Below, one piece after another: positions 1-9,229 of a stretch of DNA of 64,000 nucleotides. Under the pieces are notes generated by a model that saw nothing but the letters and a program-made list of their open reading frames with translations, was not told where the DNA came from and made no database searches. This DNA is from Burkholderia lata. Lineage in GTDB: Bacteria; Pseudomonadota; Gammaproteobacteria; Burkholderiales; Burkholderiaceae. Position 1 is the stretch's first letter, and every line of letters begins with the position of its first letter. The translations under genes and the position numbers were made by a program. Location: contig NC_007510.1 of NCBI RefSeq assembly GCF_000012945.1, positions 1,798,001-1,862,000 on the forward strand, in the 5' to 3' direction.

Positions 1-1
1 C

Positions 2-3000
2 GTCACGCTGCTGGCCGATGCGCTCGCGCGCCCGGACATGCCGGTCGGCGATCTCGACTGGCTGCCTGCCGCCGAGCGCGAGCAGCTCTTCGCATGGAAC
101 GCGCCGGCAGGCGCCACCGAATCCGAACCGTTCGTGCCCGTTCATGCCCGCATCGCCGCGCATGCTCAGGCACGGCCCGATGCACGCGGCGTCGCCGACA
201 TCGAGCGTGCGCTGACGCGCCGTGAAGTCGATGCACGCGCGGCACGGCTGGCGCGCCATCTCGTGGCGGCCGGCGTACGACCGGAAATGCGCGTCGGCGT
301 CGCGCTGCAGCGCTCGGTCGACCTGCTCGTCGCGCTGATCGCGGTGCTGAAGTCGGGCGCCGCGTTCGTGCCGCTCGATCCTGCGCATCCGCGCGAACGG
401 CTCGCACAGATCGTCGGCGATGCGAACATCGCGCACGTGCTGACCGATGGCGCGAGCGCCGCGTCGCTGCCCGAGCTGCCGGATCTGCGTGTGTGGCGCG
501 CCGATGAAGTCGATGCACTCGACGAAGCCGCGCACGTCGTGCTACCGGACGTGCTGCCGGGCCACGCGGCCTATGCGATCTACACGTCGGGCTCGACCGG
601 CAAGCCGAAGGGCGTGATCGTCGACCATGCGTCGTTCGCGCTGCATTGCGCGGCGATCGCCGAGCGCTACGGCGCGGGCGAGAGCGACGTGTTCCTGCTG
701 TTCCAGTCGGTCAACTTCGACGGCGCGCACGAAGGCTGGTTTTCGCAATACATGTCGGGCGCCGCCGTGTCGGTGACGGCCGACGTGCTGTGGCCGCCCG
801 CGCAGACCTGCGCGATGATGGTCCGCGACGGCGTGACGATGACCTACGTGCCGCCTGGTTGTGCCGCACAGCTCGCCGAATGGGCGCTCGCGCATGGCGC
901 ACCGCCGACGCTGCGTTCGCTGACCGTCGGTGGCGAGGCGACGTCGCGCGAAGCGTTCGCGATGCTGCGCCGCGCACTGCCGAACGTGCGCGTGGTCAAC
1001 GGCTACGGGCCGACCGAGACGGTCATCACGCCGACGCTGTGGATGTTCCGCCCCGGCGACGATCTCGCGAAGCTCGGCGACGCCGCGTACCTGCCGATCG
1101 GCACGCTGGTCGGCGCACGCACCGCGCACGTGCTCGACGAACGCCTGCATCCGCTGCCGGTCGGCGTGATCGGCGAACTGTACCTGGGCGGCGAAGGGAT
1201 CGGCGTCGCGCGCGGCTATCTCGACCGCCCGGCGCTGACGGCCGAGCGCTTCGTGCCCGATCCGTACGGTGCGCCGGGCGCGCGGCTGTACCGCACGGGC
1301 GACCTCGTGCGGCGTCGCGCGGACGGCGTGTTCGACTTCATCGGCCGCGTCGACCACCAGGTGAAGCTGCGCGGGCTGCGCATCGAACTCGGCGAGATCG
1401 AGGCCCAGCTTGCCGCGCACGAGGCAGTGCGCGAAGCATGCGCGGTCGTGCACGGGCAGGGCGCACTCGCGCAGCTCGTCGCGTATGTCGAGCTGACCGC
1501 CGACGCACAGGCGGCCGCGCAGCCGGTCGAAGCCGCTACGCTCGACGCGCATCTGCGCCGCACGCTGCCCGATTACATGGTGCCCGCGCAGCTGATCGTG
1601 CTCGACGCGCTGCCGCGCAACGCGAACAGCAAGGTCGACCGAGCACGGTTGCCGGCGCCGGTGCGGGTCGAACGCGCGTACGAAGCGCCGCACGACGGCG
1701 ACGAAGCCGCGCTCGCAGCGATCTGGTGCGACGTGCTGAATCTCGAACGCGTGGGCCGTGGCGATCACTTCTTCGATCTCGGCGGCCATTCGCTCGCCGC
1801 CGTGCGCGTCGCGACGCGCGTGGCCGAGCGGCTCGGCCGCGACGTGCCGGTGCGCGCGCTGTTCGAAGCGCCGGTGCTTGCGCAGTATGCGTTGCAGGTG
1901 GCCGATGCGCCGCGCGCCGCGCACGCCGGTGCGGCTGCGCCGGGCGTTGCCGTCGCCAAACCGGACGCACACGGCGTGTGGCCGCTGTCACCGGCGCAGC
2001 TCGGCCTGTGGTTCCTGTGGCGCGCGCAGCCGGACAGCGCCGCGTACAACATTCCGGTCGCGCTGCGTGTGCGCGGCCCGCTCGACGTCGATGCGCTGCG
2101 TGCGGCGTTCACGGATGCGGCAGCCGTGCATCCGGCGCTGCGCGCGCGGCTCGTTGCTCGCGACGGTGTTTTGCCAGGCCAGCGGATCGACGCGGCGATG
2201 CAGGTCGAACTGCCGGTCGTCGACCTGGCGATGCAGCCCGATGCGCTCGCTCGCGCCGCAGCACTGACCGACGAAGATGCGCTCACGCCATTCGACCTCG
2301 CAGCCGATGCGCCGCTGTGGCGTGCGCGCGTGCTGCGGCTCGACGCAGAAGACCACGTGCTGTCGGTGACGATTCATCACATCGTGTCGGATGGCGAATC
2401 GATCGAGCTGTGGCTCGACGCGGTTCGTGCACGCTATGTCGCCCGCGTACAGGGCAACGCCGTGCCGGCCGCAGCAATTGCCCAACCGGTCGTACCGCTC
2501 GTGTTGCCCGCACCGTCCCATCCGGCCCGCGTCGCCTACTGGCGCGACGCGCTGGCCGACCTGCCGGCGCGCGTGCTGCCGCAGCGCGCGGACGCGCCGG
2601 CCGTGCCGCAATGGCGTGCGGCCCGCATCGCGTTCGAATTCGACGGCGCGCTGATCCGCGCCGCGCGCGACACGGCGTCGGCCGCGCACGCGACGCTGCC
2701 GATGCTGCTGCACGCGGCGCTCAACACCGCGCTGTTCCGCACGACGGGGGCGTCTGACCAGCCGGTCGGCGTGCTCGCGTCGACGCGCGAGCTGACGGGC
2801 GATGCGGCTCGCGACGCGCTCGGCCTCTTCATCAATTCGGTCGTCGTGCGCACGCAGCTCGACCCGGCCGCGCGTCGTACGGACGTGCTCGCCCAAGTGC
2901 GCGACATGGCGCTGATGGCCTATGCACACGCCGACGTGCCGTTCGCGGACGTCGTCGCGGCGCTGCGCGCACCGCGTGCCGCGCAGGCCAATCCGCTGTT

Positions 3001-3595
3001 CCAGGTGATGTTCAACTACCTGCGCCCGACCGGTGCCGCGGCGCGCGACTGGGCCGGCCTGTCGCTGGCCGGATTCGACGACGTGCGCCATCGCGTCGTG
3101 TTCACGCTGGAGCTGGACGTCGTCGAGCATCCGGATGGCCGCGTGAGCGCCGCCTTCTCGTATGCGGATGAATTGCTCGATCGCGGTTTCGTCGATGCGC
3201 TCGTCGATGTCTATCACGACGAAGTCGCGCGTTTCGCCGGCGCGTCGGAAGCGGCGCTCGGCGCGCCCGACAAACATGCCATTGCGCAAGCGTCGCAGCG
3301 CGCGCAGGCGGAAGGCAATGCACGCGCGGCAACGCCGTCCCGTGCGCCGCACGCGGCCGCCTCGCTCGCGGCGCTGTGGTCCGACACGTTCGCAGCGGCC
3401 GCGCCCGAAGCGGACGCCAACCTGTTCGAAGCCGGCGCGACCTCGTTCGACGTCGTGCGCTTCGTCGACGCGGCGAGCCGTGCCGGTCATGCGCTGACGG
3501 TTGCCGACCTGTTCGCGTCGCCAACGCTTGCGGCACTCGGCGCGCGACTCGATGCACCCGCGGAAACGGGACAGGAGGCGCGCCATGCTGGCTGA
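2..3595 (+). CDS. orbJ: Ornibactin NRPS OrbJ, 5'-truncated by window edge
   Basis: Non-ribosomal peptide synthetase that should add the last residue (N5-hydroxy-N5-formylornithine) of ornibactin. The frame is open from base 2, so the first codons are the end of an upstream condensation domain. An adenylation domain follows: A3 motif YTSGSTGKPKG near 578-610, NGYGPTET near 998-1021, YRTGD, and NANSKVDRARL at its end. Next come a carrier domain (GGHSL, 1781-1795), a second condensation domain with an intact HHIVSDG motif (2375-2395), and a terminal carrier-like domain in which GGHS has become GATS (3434-3445; serine kept). The A-T-C-T ending is odd for a terminal NRPS without a thioesterase. 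I infer that the last C domain releases the peptide onto putrescine, since ornibactin ends in diaminobutane. The stop codon overlaps the orbK start by 11 bases, so the two are translationally coupled. Confidence 0.95.
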   Translation, partial: VTLLADALARPDMPVGDLDWLPAAEREQLFAWNAPAGATESEPFVPVHARIAAHAQARPDARGVADIERALTRREVDARAARLARHLVAAGVRPEMRVGVALQRSVDLLVALIAVLKSGAAFVPLDPAHPRERLAQIVGDANIAHVLTDGASAASLPELPDLRVWRADEVDALDEAAHVVLPDVLPGHAAYAIYTSGSTGKPKGVIVDHASFALHCAAIAERYGAGESDVFLLFQSVNFDGAHEGWFSQYMSGAAVSVTADVLWPPAQTCAMMVRDGVTMTYVPPGCAAQLAEWALAHGAPPTLRSLTVGGEATSREAFAMLRRALPNVRVVNGYGPTETVITPTLWMFRPGDDLAKLGDAAYLPIGTLVGARTAHVLDERLHPLPVGVIGELYLGGEGIGVARGYLDRPALTAERFVPDPYGAPGARLYRTGDLVRRRADGVFDFIGRVDHQVKLRGLRIELGEIEAQLAAHEAVREACAVVHGQGALAQLVAYVELTADAQAAAQPVEAATLDAHLRRTLPDYMVPAQLIVLDALPRNANSKVDRARLPAPVRVERAYEAPHDGDEAALAAIWCDVLNLERVGRGDHFFDLGGHSLAAVRVATRVAERLGRDVPVRALFEAPVLAQYALQVADAPRAAHAGAAAPGVAVAKPDAHGVWPLSPAQLGLWFLWRAQPDSAAYNIPVALRVRGPLDVDALRAAFTDAAAVHPALRARLVARDGVLPGQRIDAAMQVELPVVDLAMQPDALARAAALTDEDALTPFDLAADAPLWRARVLRLDAEDHVLSVTIHHIVSDGESIELWLDAVRARYVARVQGNAVPAAAIAQPVVPLVLPAPSHPARVAYWRDALADLPARVLPQRADAPAVPQWRAARIAFEFDGALIRAARDTASAAHATLPMLLHAALNTALFRTTGASDQPVGVLASTRELTGDAARDALGLFINSVVVRTQLDPAARRTDVLAQVRDMALMAYAHADVPFADVVAALRAPRAAQANPLFQVMFNYLRPTGAAARDWAGLSLAGFDDVRHRVVFTLELDVVEHPDGRVSAAFSYADELLDRGFVDALVDVYHDEVARFAGASEAALGAPDKHAIAQASQRAQAEGNARAATPSRAPHAAASLAALWSDTFAAAAPEADANLFEAGATSFDVVRFVDAASRAGHALTVADLFASPTLAALGARLDAPAETGQEARHAG

Positions 3596-4619
3596 AGTGC
3601 GTCCGGACGGATTCACGATGCTCGATACCTACCGCCTCGCATTCTCGGACGGCCTGTTCGCCGTGCGCGACGGCGCAGAGATTCGCGTTGCGCAGGGCGA
3701 CGGCATCGGCGCGCAGTTGTTGCGCGCACAACTCGGCGACGATGGCGCGCTGCGCCTCGTCGCGTACAACCATCGCGCGGCACCGGTCGACCAGCGGCGT
3801 GCGCTGCTGGCCGCGCTGGCCGCGGCGTTTTCGGACAGCGCGCGCCATGCGGCGATCCGGCTCGACCCGGCCGCGTGGCCGGCGGTCGCGCTCGATGCGC
3901 TGCGCGCGAGCGGCGTGCTTGCCGACGGCGGCCGCTGCATGCGCGAGGGCTGGGCGCAGCAGGCCGATCTGTGGCTCGTCGGCCCGCATCTGCCGTGCGC
4001 GACGTTGCCGATGTTCACCGACGGCCGCCGTCATCCGCGCCGGCCGCCCGCGCCGCGCGGCGAAGTCTACGCACGCGACCTGCCTGCACTCGGCGTGCGC
4101 TTCACGCTGCGCGGCTGGCAGCCGGCCGAGGACAGCGCGCGACTCGCGCGCTGGTTCGACGACCCGCGCGTGCGCGACGGCTGGCCGGGTGCGCAGCCCG
4201 GCGCGGACGGCACGCAGGGCACCGCGCCCGACGCCGATCCGCACGTGATTCCGCTGGTCGGCTGCTTCGACGGCGAACCGTTCGCGTATGTCGAAGCGTT
4301 CTGGCTGAAGGAAGACGCGCTTGCGCCGCACGTCGCGGCGCGCGACTACGACCGCGGGCTGCGGATGCTGGTCGGCGAGTCGCGCTGGCGCGGCCCGCAT
4401 TGCGTGGCGGGCTGGCTGCCGTCCGTCGTTCATTACCTGTTTCTCGACGACCCGCGTACCGAAGCGGTCGGCTGTGCCGTTCCGGCCGGCCACACGCGGG
4501 TTGCCGACCATCTCGCGCGGCATGGCTTCGCGCGGCAGCGCCGTCTCGCGCTGGCCGACGCGCAGCCGCTGTGGATGCGCACGCTGCGCGAGACGTTCTT
4601 CTCCGGCCGTCACGTCTGA
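3585..4619 (+). CDS. orbK: OrbK, siderophore-type GNAT N-acyltransferase
   Basis: A 344-residue protein of the IucB/AlcB-like acyltransferase family used in hydroxamate siderophore assembly. The start is ATG 3585, preceded six bases upstream by AGGAGG (3573-3578) and lying inside the orbJ stop region. The C-terminal two thirds align by eye with OrbL: HPRRPPAPRGEVYARD, the GCFDGEPFAYVEAFWLKED block, DYDRGLRMLVGESR and a final LRETFF. Known family members move an acyl group from acyl-CoA to a side-chain hydroxylamine. Whether OrbK or OrbL adds the beta-hydroxyacyl chain of ornibactin cannot be read from sequence. OrbK has RDGW where OrbL has AHFW, a region usually important for substrate handling, so the two may differ in activity. 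Confidence 0.88.
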   Translation: MLAEVRPDGFTMLDTYRLAFSDGLFAVRDGAEIRVAQGDGIGAQLLRAQLGDDGALRLVAYNHRAAPVDQRRALLAALAAAFSDSARHAAIRLDPAAWPAVALDALRASGVLADGGRCMREGWAQQADLWLVGPHLPCATLPMFTDGRRHPRRPPAPRGEVYARDLPALGVRFTLRGWQPAEDSARLARWFDDPRVRDGWPGAQPGADGTQGTAPDADPHVIPLVGCFDGEPFAYVEAFWLKEDALAPHVAARDYDRGLRMLVGESRWRGPHCVAGWLPSVVHYLFLDDPRTEAVGCAVPAGHTRVADHLARHGFARQRRLALADAQPLWMRTLRETFFSGRHV

Positions 4620-4651
4620 CGCGCCGGATTCACCGACAAGGGAGCTGAGAC

Positions 4652-6028
4652 ATGCAGAGAGAAACCGTATTCGACCTGATCGGCGTCGGCTTCGGGCCGT
4701 CGAATCTGGCGCTGGCCATCCGCCTCGAGGAACGGCGCGCGGCGCGCCCGTTCACCCATTGCTTCGTCGAGCGCCAGCCTGAATTCGGCTGGCATCGCGG
4801 AATGCTGCTCGACGACTGCCGGATGCAGATCTCGTTTCTGAAGGATCTCGTCACGATGCGCGATCCGACAAGCCGCTACACGTTCATCAACTACCTGTTC
4901 GAACGCGGCCGCCTGAACGAATTCGTCAACCTGAAGAACTTCTATCCGACCCGCGTCGAATTCCACGACTACTTGAGCTGGGTGGCCGAGGCGTTCGACG
5001 ATAGCGTCCATTACAGCGAAACCGTCCTGGCGATCGAACCGGTACGCGGCGACGGCGAGAAGATCGACGTGCTGCGCGTGCTGTCGCGCGACGCGGCCGG
5101 CCACGAGCGCCAGCGCGTCACGCGCGCGCTGTCGGTCGGCGTCGGCGGCACGCCGGCGGTTCCGGACGCGTTCGCCGCGCTCGGCCGCGACCGCGTGATC
5201 CACTCGTCGTCGTACCTGACCGACATCGACCGGCTCGTCGCGTCGCCGGACGGTGAGCGCCGCCGCGTCGCGGTGATCGGCGCGGGGCAGAGCGCGGCCG
5301 AGGTGTTCATCGATCTGGCACGTCGTTTCCCGCATGTCGACGCGAGCCTCGTGATGCGCGCCGGCGCACTGAAGCCGGCGGACGACAGCCCGTTCGTCAA
5401 CGAGATCTTCAGCCCCGAGTTCACCGATGTCGTCTATGCGCAGCCGCACGACGCGCGTCGCGCGCTGCTCGAGCGTTATCGCGACACGAACTACGCGGTG
5501 GTCGACCGGCCGCTGATCGAACAGATCTACGAAATGCTGTACCTGCAGCGCATCGACGGCACGCCGCGTCATGCGTTGCTCGCGAACAGCGCGATCGAGG
5601 CCGCGGTGCGCACCGCCGACGGCCGCATCGAGCTGACGCTGCGCGACCGGATGAGCGGCGACACGCGCGTCGAGCGCTTCGACGCACTCGTGCTGGCGAC
5701 CGGCTATCGCCGCGACACGCATTCGGCGCTGCTCGAAGGGCTCGCGCCGCACCTGGGCGATGCGCTCGAGCGCGGCGACGTCACGCGCGACTACCTGCTC
5801 GCGACGCCCGAGCACTTCGCGCCGCGCATCTACCTGCAAGGCTGCTGCGAAGACAGCCACGGCCTGTCCGACACGCTGCTGTCGGTACTGGCGCGCCGCG
5901 CGGACGAAATCTGCGCGTCGCTCGAAGACGGGATCGCGCCCGCCCATGAAGAAGGCGCGGCCCGGGCAGCACAGGAAAAACGACAGGAAAACGGGGCGAG
6001 CGCGAGCCGGATGGCTTTCGCTCTTTGA
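4652..6028 (+). CDS. pvdA: L-ornithine N5-monooxygenase PvdA
   Basis: Flavin-dependent hydroxylase that makes N5-hydroxyornithine, the precursor of both hydroxamate groups in ornibactin. The 458-residue length is normal for the SidA/IucD/PvdA family. Visible motifs are the FAD-binding GVGFGPSNLAL at residues 11-21, the NADPH-binding VIGAGQSAAEV near residue 208, the DDSPFVNEIFSPEF block, and ATGY near residue 349. The N-terminus has no signal peptide, which fits a cytoplasmic enzyme. The ATG at 4652 follows a GGGAG ribosome site and lies 32 bases after orbK, in the same operon. The C-terminal tail is charged and not conserved. The gene order orbK-pvdA-orbA matches the known B. cenocepacia cluster. 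Confidence 0.96.
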   Translation: MQRETVFDLIGVGFGPSNLALAIRLEERRAARPFTHCFVERQPEFGWHRGMLLDDCRMQISFLKDLVTMRDPTSRYTFINYLFERGRLNEFVNLKNFYPTRVEFHDYLSWVAEAFDDSVHYSETVLAIEPVRGDGEKIDVLRVLSRDAAGHERQRVTRALSVGVGGTPAVPDAFAALGRDRVIHSSSYLTDIDRLVASPDGERRRVAVIGAGQSAAEVFIDLARRFPHVDASLVMRAGALKPADDSPFVNEIFSPEFTDVVYAQPHDARRALLERYRDTNYAVVDRPLIEQIYEMLYLQRIDGTPRHALLANSAIEAAVRTADGRIELTLRDRMSGDTRVERFDALVLATGYRRDTHSALLEGLAPHLGDALERGDVTRDYLLATPEHFAPRIYLQGCCEDSHGLSDTLLSVLARRADEICASLEDGIAPAHEEGAARAAQEKRQENGASASRMAFAL

Positions 6029-6050
6029 CAAAGGCGCGGTCGGAGACCGC

Positions 6051-8303
6051 ATGAAAAAAGTGGAGCAGAGAAAGATGGAGTGGGCAACAGGCACGCGTTT
6101 GCGTGCGATCGCAGCCGCGGCGAGCGTGGCGTTCGGTGTGGCGGCAGGGCAGGCACATGCCCAGGCGGCGCCGGCCGTGAACGCAGGCGCAGCGGCGTCG
6201 GCCAGCAGTGCGCAGAACGGTGCGGCGGCGAGTGCGTCGGCCGGCACGCTGCCGACGATCAACGTCAACGCAGCCTCGGAAGGAGACGGTACGGTCGGGC
6301 TCGTCGCGAAGCGCAGCCGGACCGGCACGAAGACGGATACGCCGATCAACGAGATCCCGCAGACGATCAACATCGTCACCGCGCAGCAGATCGAGATGAC
6401 CGGCGCGACCGACGTGAACGCGGCACTGCGCTACGTGCCGGGCTTTTCGTCGTACGGTTCGGACAACCGTTCCGACTGGTACTCGGCGCTGCGCGGCTTC
6501 ACGCCGACCGCGTACGTGAACGGGCTGCAGGTGCCGAACACGATCAACCTGTCGAGCTGGCGCGTCGATCCGTACATGATCGACAGCATCAGCGTGCTGC
6601 GCGGGCCGACGTCGGTGCTGTACGGCGCGGGCGACCCGGGCGCGATCATCGACGTGCAGACCAAGCTCGCCGACGGCGAGCGCGTGCGCGAGGCCGGCGT
6701 GCAGATCGGCAACTACGCGCGCAAGCAGTTCATGATCGACGTCGGCGACAAGCTCGACCCGGACGGCAAGTACGCGTACCGGTTCGTCGGCGTCGCGCGT
6801 GACGGCAACGCGGTGACCGGCCCGAACAACGACCAGCGCGTCGCGCTCGCGCCGTCGTTCCGCTGGCGTCCGAACGCGGATACGTCGCTGACGCTGTCGG
6901 CCACCTATCTGCAGGACTGGGGCGACATCTCGTCGAACTTCCTGCCCGCGCAGGGGACGGTGCTGCCGAACCCGAACGGCCAGATCAACAAGGACATCTA
7001 CGAGGGCGACGGGAACTTCAACTACTACCGCAAGAAGCAGTGGTCGGTCGGTTACCAGTTCGAGCAGAACCTGACGCCCGCCTGGACGTTCCGCCAGAAC
7101 GTGCGCCTGATGCACCTGTCGCTCGACAACGGTTCGGTGTGGGGCGCCGGCTTCTCCGACGATACGCTGACCACCGTCAACCGGTGGGCCGGCGTGTTCC
7201 AGATGAACTACAGCCGCTTCGACATCGACAACAACGTCGAAGGCCGCTTCGCGACGGGCCCGCTGCAGCACACGCTGCTGCTCGGCTTCCAGTACAACCG
7301 CCAGACCGCAACGGACAGCGAATGGCTGGCCGCCGCGCCGACGCTGAACCTGTACAACCCGGTGTACGCGCCGGTCACGACGGCCGTGTTCTCCGATCCG
7401 AACACCACGTATCGCACGAACACGTACACGACGATGAACACGTTCGGCCTGTACGCGCAGGACCAGATCAAGTGGAACCGCTGGACGCTGACGCTCGGCG
7501 GCCGCGAGGACTGGGTCAACATGCGGATGGACGACCGCGCGGCCGGCACGTCGACGAAGGCGGACGTCACGGCATTCACCGGCCGCGTCGGCCTCACGTA
7601 CCAGGGCGATTACGGGCTGTCGCCGTACGTCAGCTACGCGACGTCGTTCAACCCGCTGATCGGCGTGAACCTGCTCGGCGGTGGGCTGCCGCAGCCGACG
7701 CGCGGCAAGCAGATCGAGGCCGGCCTGCGCTGGCAGCCGCCCGGCAAGAACCTGATGCTGAACGCGGCGATCTACCAGATCAACCAGACCAACGTGATCA
7801 CGCCGGCACTGCTGAGCCAGGACGATACCGGCACGAAGTCGGTGCAGACCGGCGAAGTGCGTTCGCGCGGGATCGAGCTGAGCGCGACCGGCAAGGTCAC
7901 GCGCAACCTGTCGGTGATCGCGTCGTACGTGTACCAGGACGTGAAGAACGTGAAGGCCAACGACGTGTCGCTGAACAACTGGCCGGTCGACGTTCCGCGT
8001 CCGCGCCAGATGGCGTCGCTGTGGACCGACTGGACGTGGCACACGGGGCCGCTGGCGGGCTTCGGTCTCGGCGGCGGCATTCGCTACCAGAGCGCGTCGG
8101 CCGGTGGGGCCGACAACGCGCTGACGGTATCGAGCGTCACGCTGTTCGACGCGGGTGTGCACTACGACACGCGTAACTGGCGCTTCGCCGTGAATGGGAC
8201 GAACCTGGCCAACCGCCACTACATCAGCGGTTGCCAGTCGACGAGCGTCTGCATTTTCGGCACCGACCGTACCGTGATCGCGACCGCGAAATACAACTGG
8301 TGA
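6051..8303 (+). CDS. orbA: TonB-dependent ferric-ornibactin receptor OrbA
   Basis: Outer-membrane siderophore receptor, 750 residues. The chosen ATG (6051) gives a short basic start (MKKVEQRKMEW), a hydrophobic stretch and a signal-peptidase site after GQAHA; ATG 6075 is an alternative. A TonB-box-like TINVNA is followed by a plug domain (NEIPQTINIVTAQQIE, VLRGPTSVLYGAGDPG) and a beta-barrel rich in aromatic residues that ends in KYNW, a typical terminal beta-signal. The N-terminus goes straight from signal peptide to TonB box and plug, so there is no STN domain and the receptor should not itself signal to a sigma regulator. It sits 22 bases after pvdA and before pvdF, as in the known ornibactin locus. 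Confidence 0.95.
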   Translation: MKKVEQRKMEWATGTRLRAIAAAASVAFGVAAGQAHAQAAPAVNAGAAASASSAQNGAAASASAGTLPTINVNAASEGDGTVGLVAKRSRTGTKTDTPINEIPQTINIVTAQQIEMTGATDVNAALRYVPGFSSYGSDNRSDWYSALRGFTPTAYVNGLQVPNTINLSSWRVDPYMIDSISVLRGPTSVLYGAGDPGAIIDVQTKLADGERVREAGVQIGNYARKQFMIDVGDKLDPDGKYAYRFVGVARDGNAVTGPNNDQRVALAPSFRWRPNADTSLTLSATYLQDWGDISSNFLPAQGTVLPNPNGQINKDIYEGDGNFNYYRKKQWSVGYQFEQNLTPAWTFRQNVRLMHLSLDNGSVWGAGFSDDTLTTVNRWAGVFQMNYSRFDIDNNVEGRFATGPLQHTLLLGFQYNRQTATDSEWLAAAPTLNLYNPVYAPVTTAVFSDPNTTYRTNTYTTMNTFGLYAQDQIKWNRWTLTLGGREDWVNMRMDDRAAGTSTKADVTAFTGRVGLTYQGDYGLSPYVSYATSFNPLIGVNLLGGGLPQPTRGKQIEAGLRWQPPGKNLMLNAAIYQINQTNVITPALLSQDDTGTKSVQTGEVRSRGIELSATGKVTRNLSVIASYVYQDVKNVKANDVSLNNWPVDVPRPRQMASLWTDWTWHTGPLAGFGLGGGIRYQSASAGGADNALTVSSVTLFDAGVHYDTRNWRFAVNGTNLANRHYISGCQSTSVCIFGTDRTVIATAKYNW

Positions 8304-8389
8304 CGTCGCGCGCCGCGGCCCGCCGGCCGGCCTTCGTGGCCGGCGCGGGCGGGCCGCGGCGCCTTCGTCCGCTTTTCCACGACGTATCC

Positions 8390-9229
8390 ATGCCGAAGAA
8401 AAATCTCGTCTACATCCAGTCGCTGCGCAACGGCGCGGCCGATCGTGCCGGTCAGCCGGTCGCTTATCAGGGCGGCACGCGCTACATGAAGGCGCCGCTC
8501 GAATATCTCGTCGAACGCCTGAACGACTCGCCGCTCGGCGAACGCTACACGCTCAAGGGTGTGATCGTCGACGACGACGACGGTTCGCCGGTCGACCGCG
8601 CGAAAGTCGCCGATTACGGCTTCGCCCGTACGCCGGGCCGCCCGTGGATCCTGCCGGAAGGGTTGGCGGTGCAGGGCCGGCCGGTCGACGAACTGTTCTG
8701 CTCGATTCCGTCGACGTACCGGCGGCTGCCCCGCGACGCAAGCGAGCGCGCTGCGGCCAAGCAGGCGTTCGAACGCCGCCTGCTCGAGCGTCTGCTCGAA
8801 CTCGACGCCGACGTCGTCGTGCTCGACGGGCTGCTCGTGATCCTCGACGAACTCGTGCGGCCCGGCGCGCGCTTTCACCGGCGCATCGCCAACATCCACC
8901 CGGGCATCACGGCCGACGGTTCGCCGTTCCAGCGGCGCGGCGCGTGGGCGACGCTCGACGCGCTGCACGGCGCGCGCGGCGAACGGGTCGACTGGGCGAA
9001 CGGCACGACGTCGTCCATCGAGCCCGTGATGATGACGGGCGCATCGTTTCACTACGTCGACAACGGCATCGACTCCGGCGAGGTGATCTGCGACGTGCTC
9101 GACACGCCGATCGCACCGGACGACACGATTCTCGAACTGCGCTGGAACAACTTCCAGCGCAGCCTGTTTCCGGCACTCGAGCGGGGGCTGCACGTCCTCG
9201 CCGACCGCCATGACGCGGGAGCACTGTGA
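8390..9229 (+). CDS. pvdF: N5-hydroxyornithine formyltransferase PvdF
   Basis: Formyl-tetrahydrofolate-dependent enzyme, 279 residues, that formylates N5-hydroxyornithine for the C-terminal ornithine of ornibactin. I chose ATG 8390 (MPKKNLVYIQ), which gives the normal PvdF length; the open frame continues upstream but into the orbA end. The formyltransferase core is visible as NIHPGIT near residue 168, giving the conserved Asn and His, and DNGIDSGEVICD near residues 224-235, giving the conserved Asp. The N-terminal region resembles the PvdF-specific cap rather than a standard GART start. The stop TGA shares a base with the orbL ATG (TGATG at 9227-9231), so the two are translationally coupled. 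Confidence 0.92.
   Translation: MPKKNLVYIQSLRNGAADRAGQPVAYQGGTRYMKAPLEYLVERLNDSPLGERYTLKGVIVDDDDGSPVDRAKVADYGFARTPGRPWILPEGLAVQGRPVDELFCSIPSTYRRLPRDASERAAAKQAFERRLLERLLELDADVVVLDGLLVILDELVRPGARFHRRIANIHPGITADGSPFQRRGAWATLDALHGARGERVDWANGTTSSIEPVMMTGASFHYVDNGIDSGEVICDVLDTPIAPDDTILELRWNNFQRSLFPALERGLHVLADRHDAGAL

Noticed and set aside
5781..8219. A long open frame on the minus strand opposite orbA
   Set aside because: It mirrors orbA, whose signal peptide, plug and barrel end are clear. The antisense product is rich in Arg and Val with no recognisable domain.
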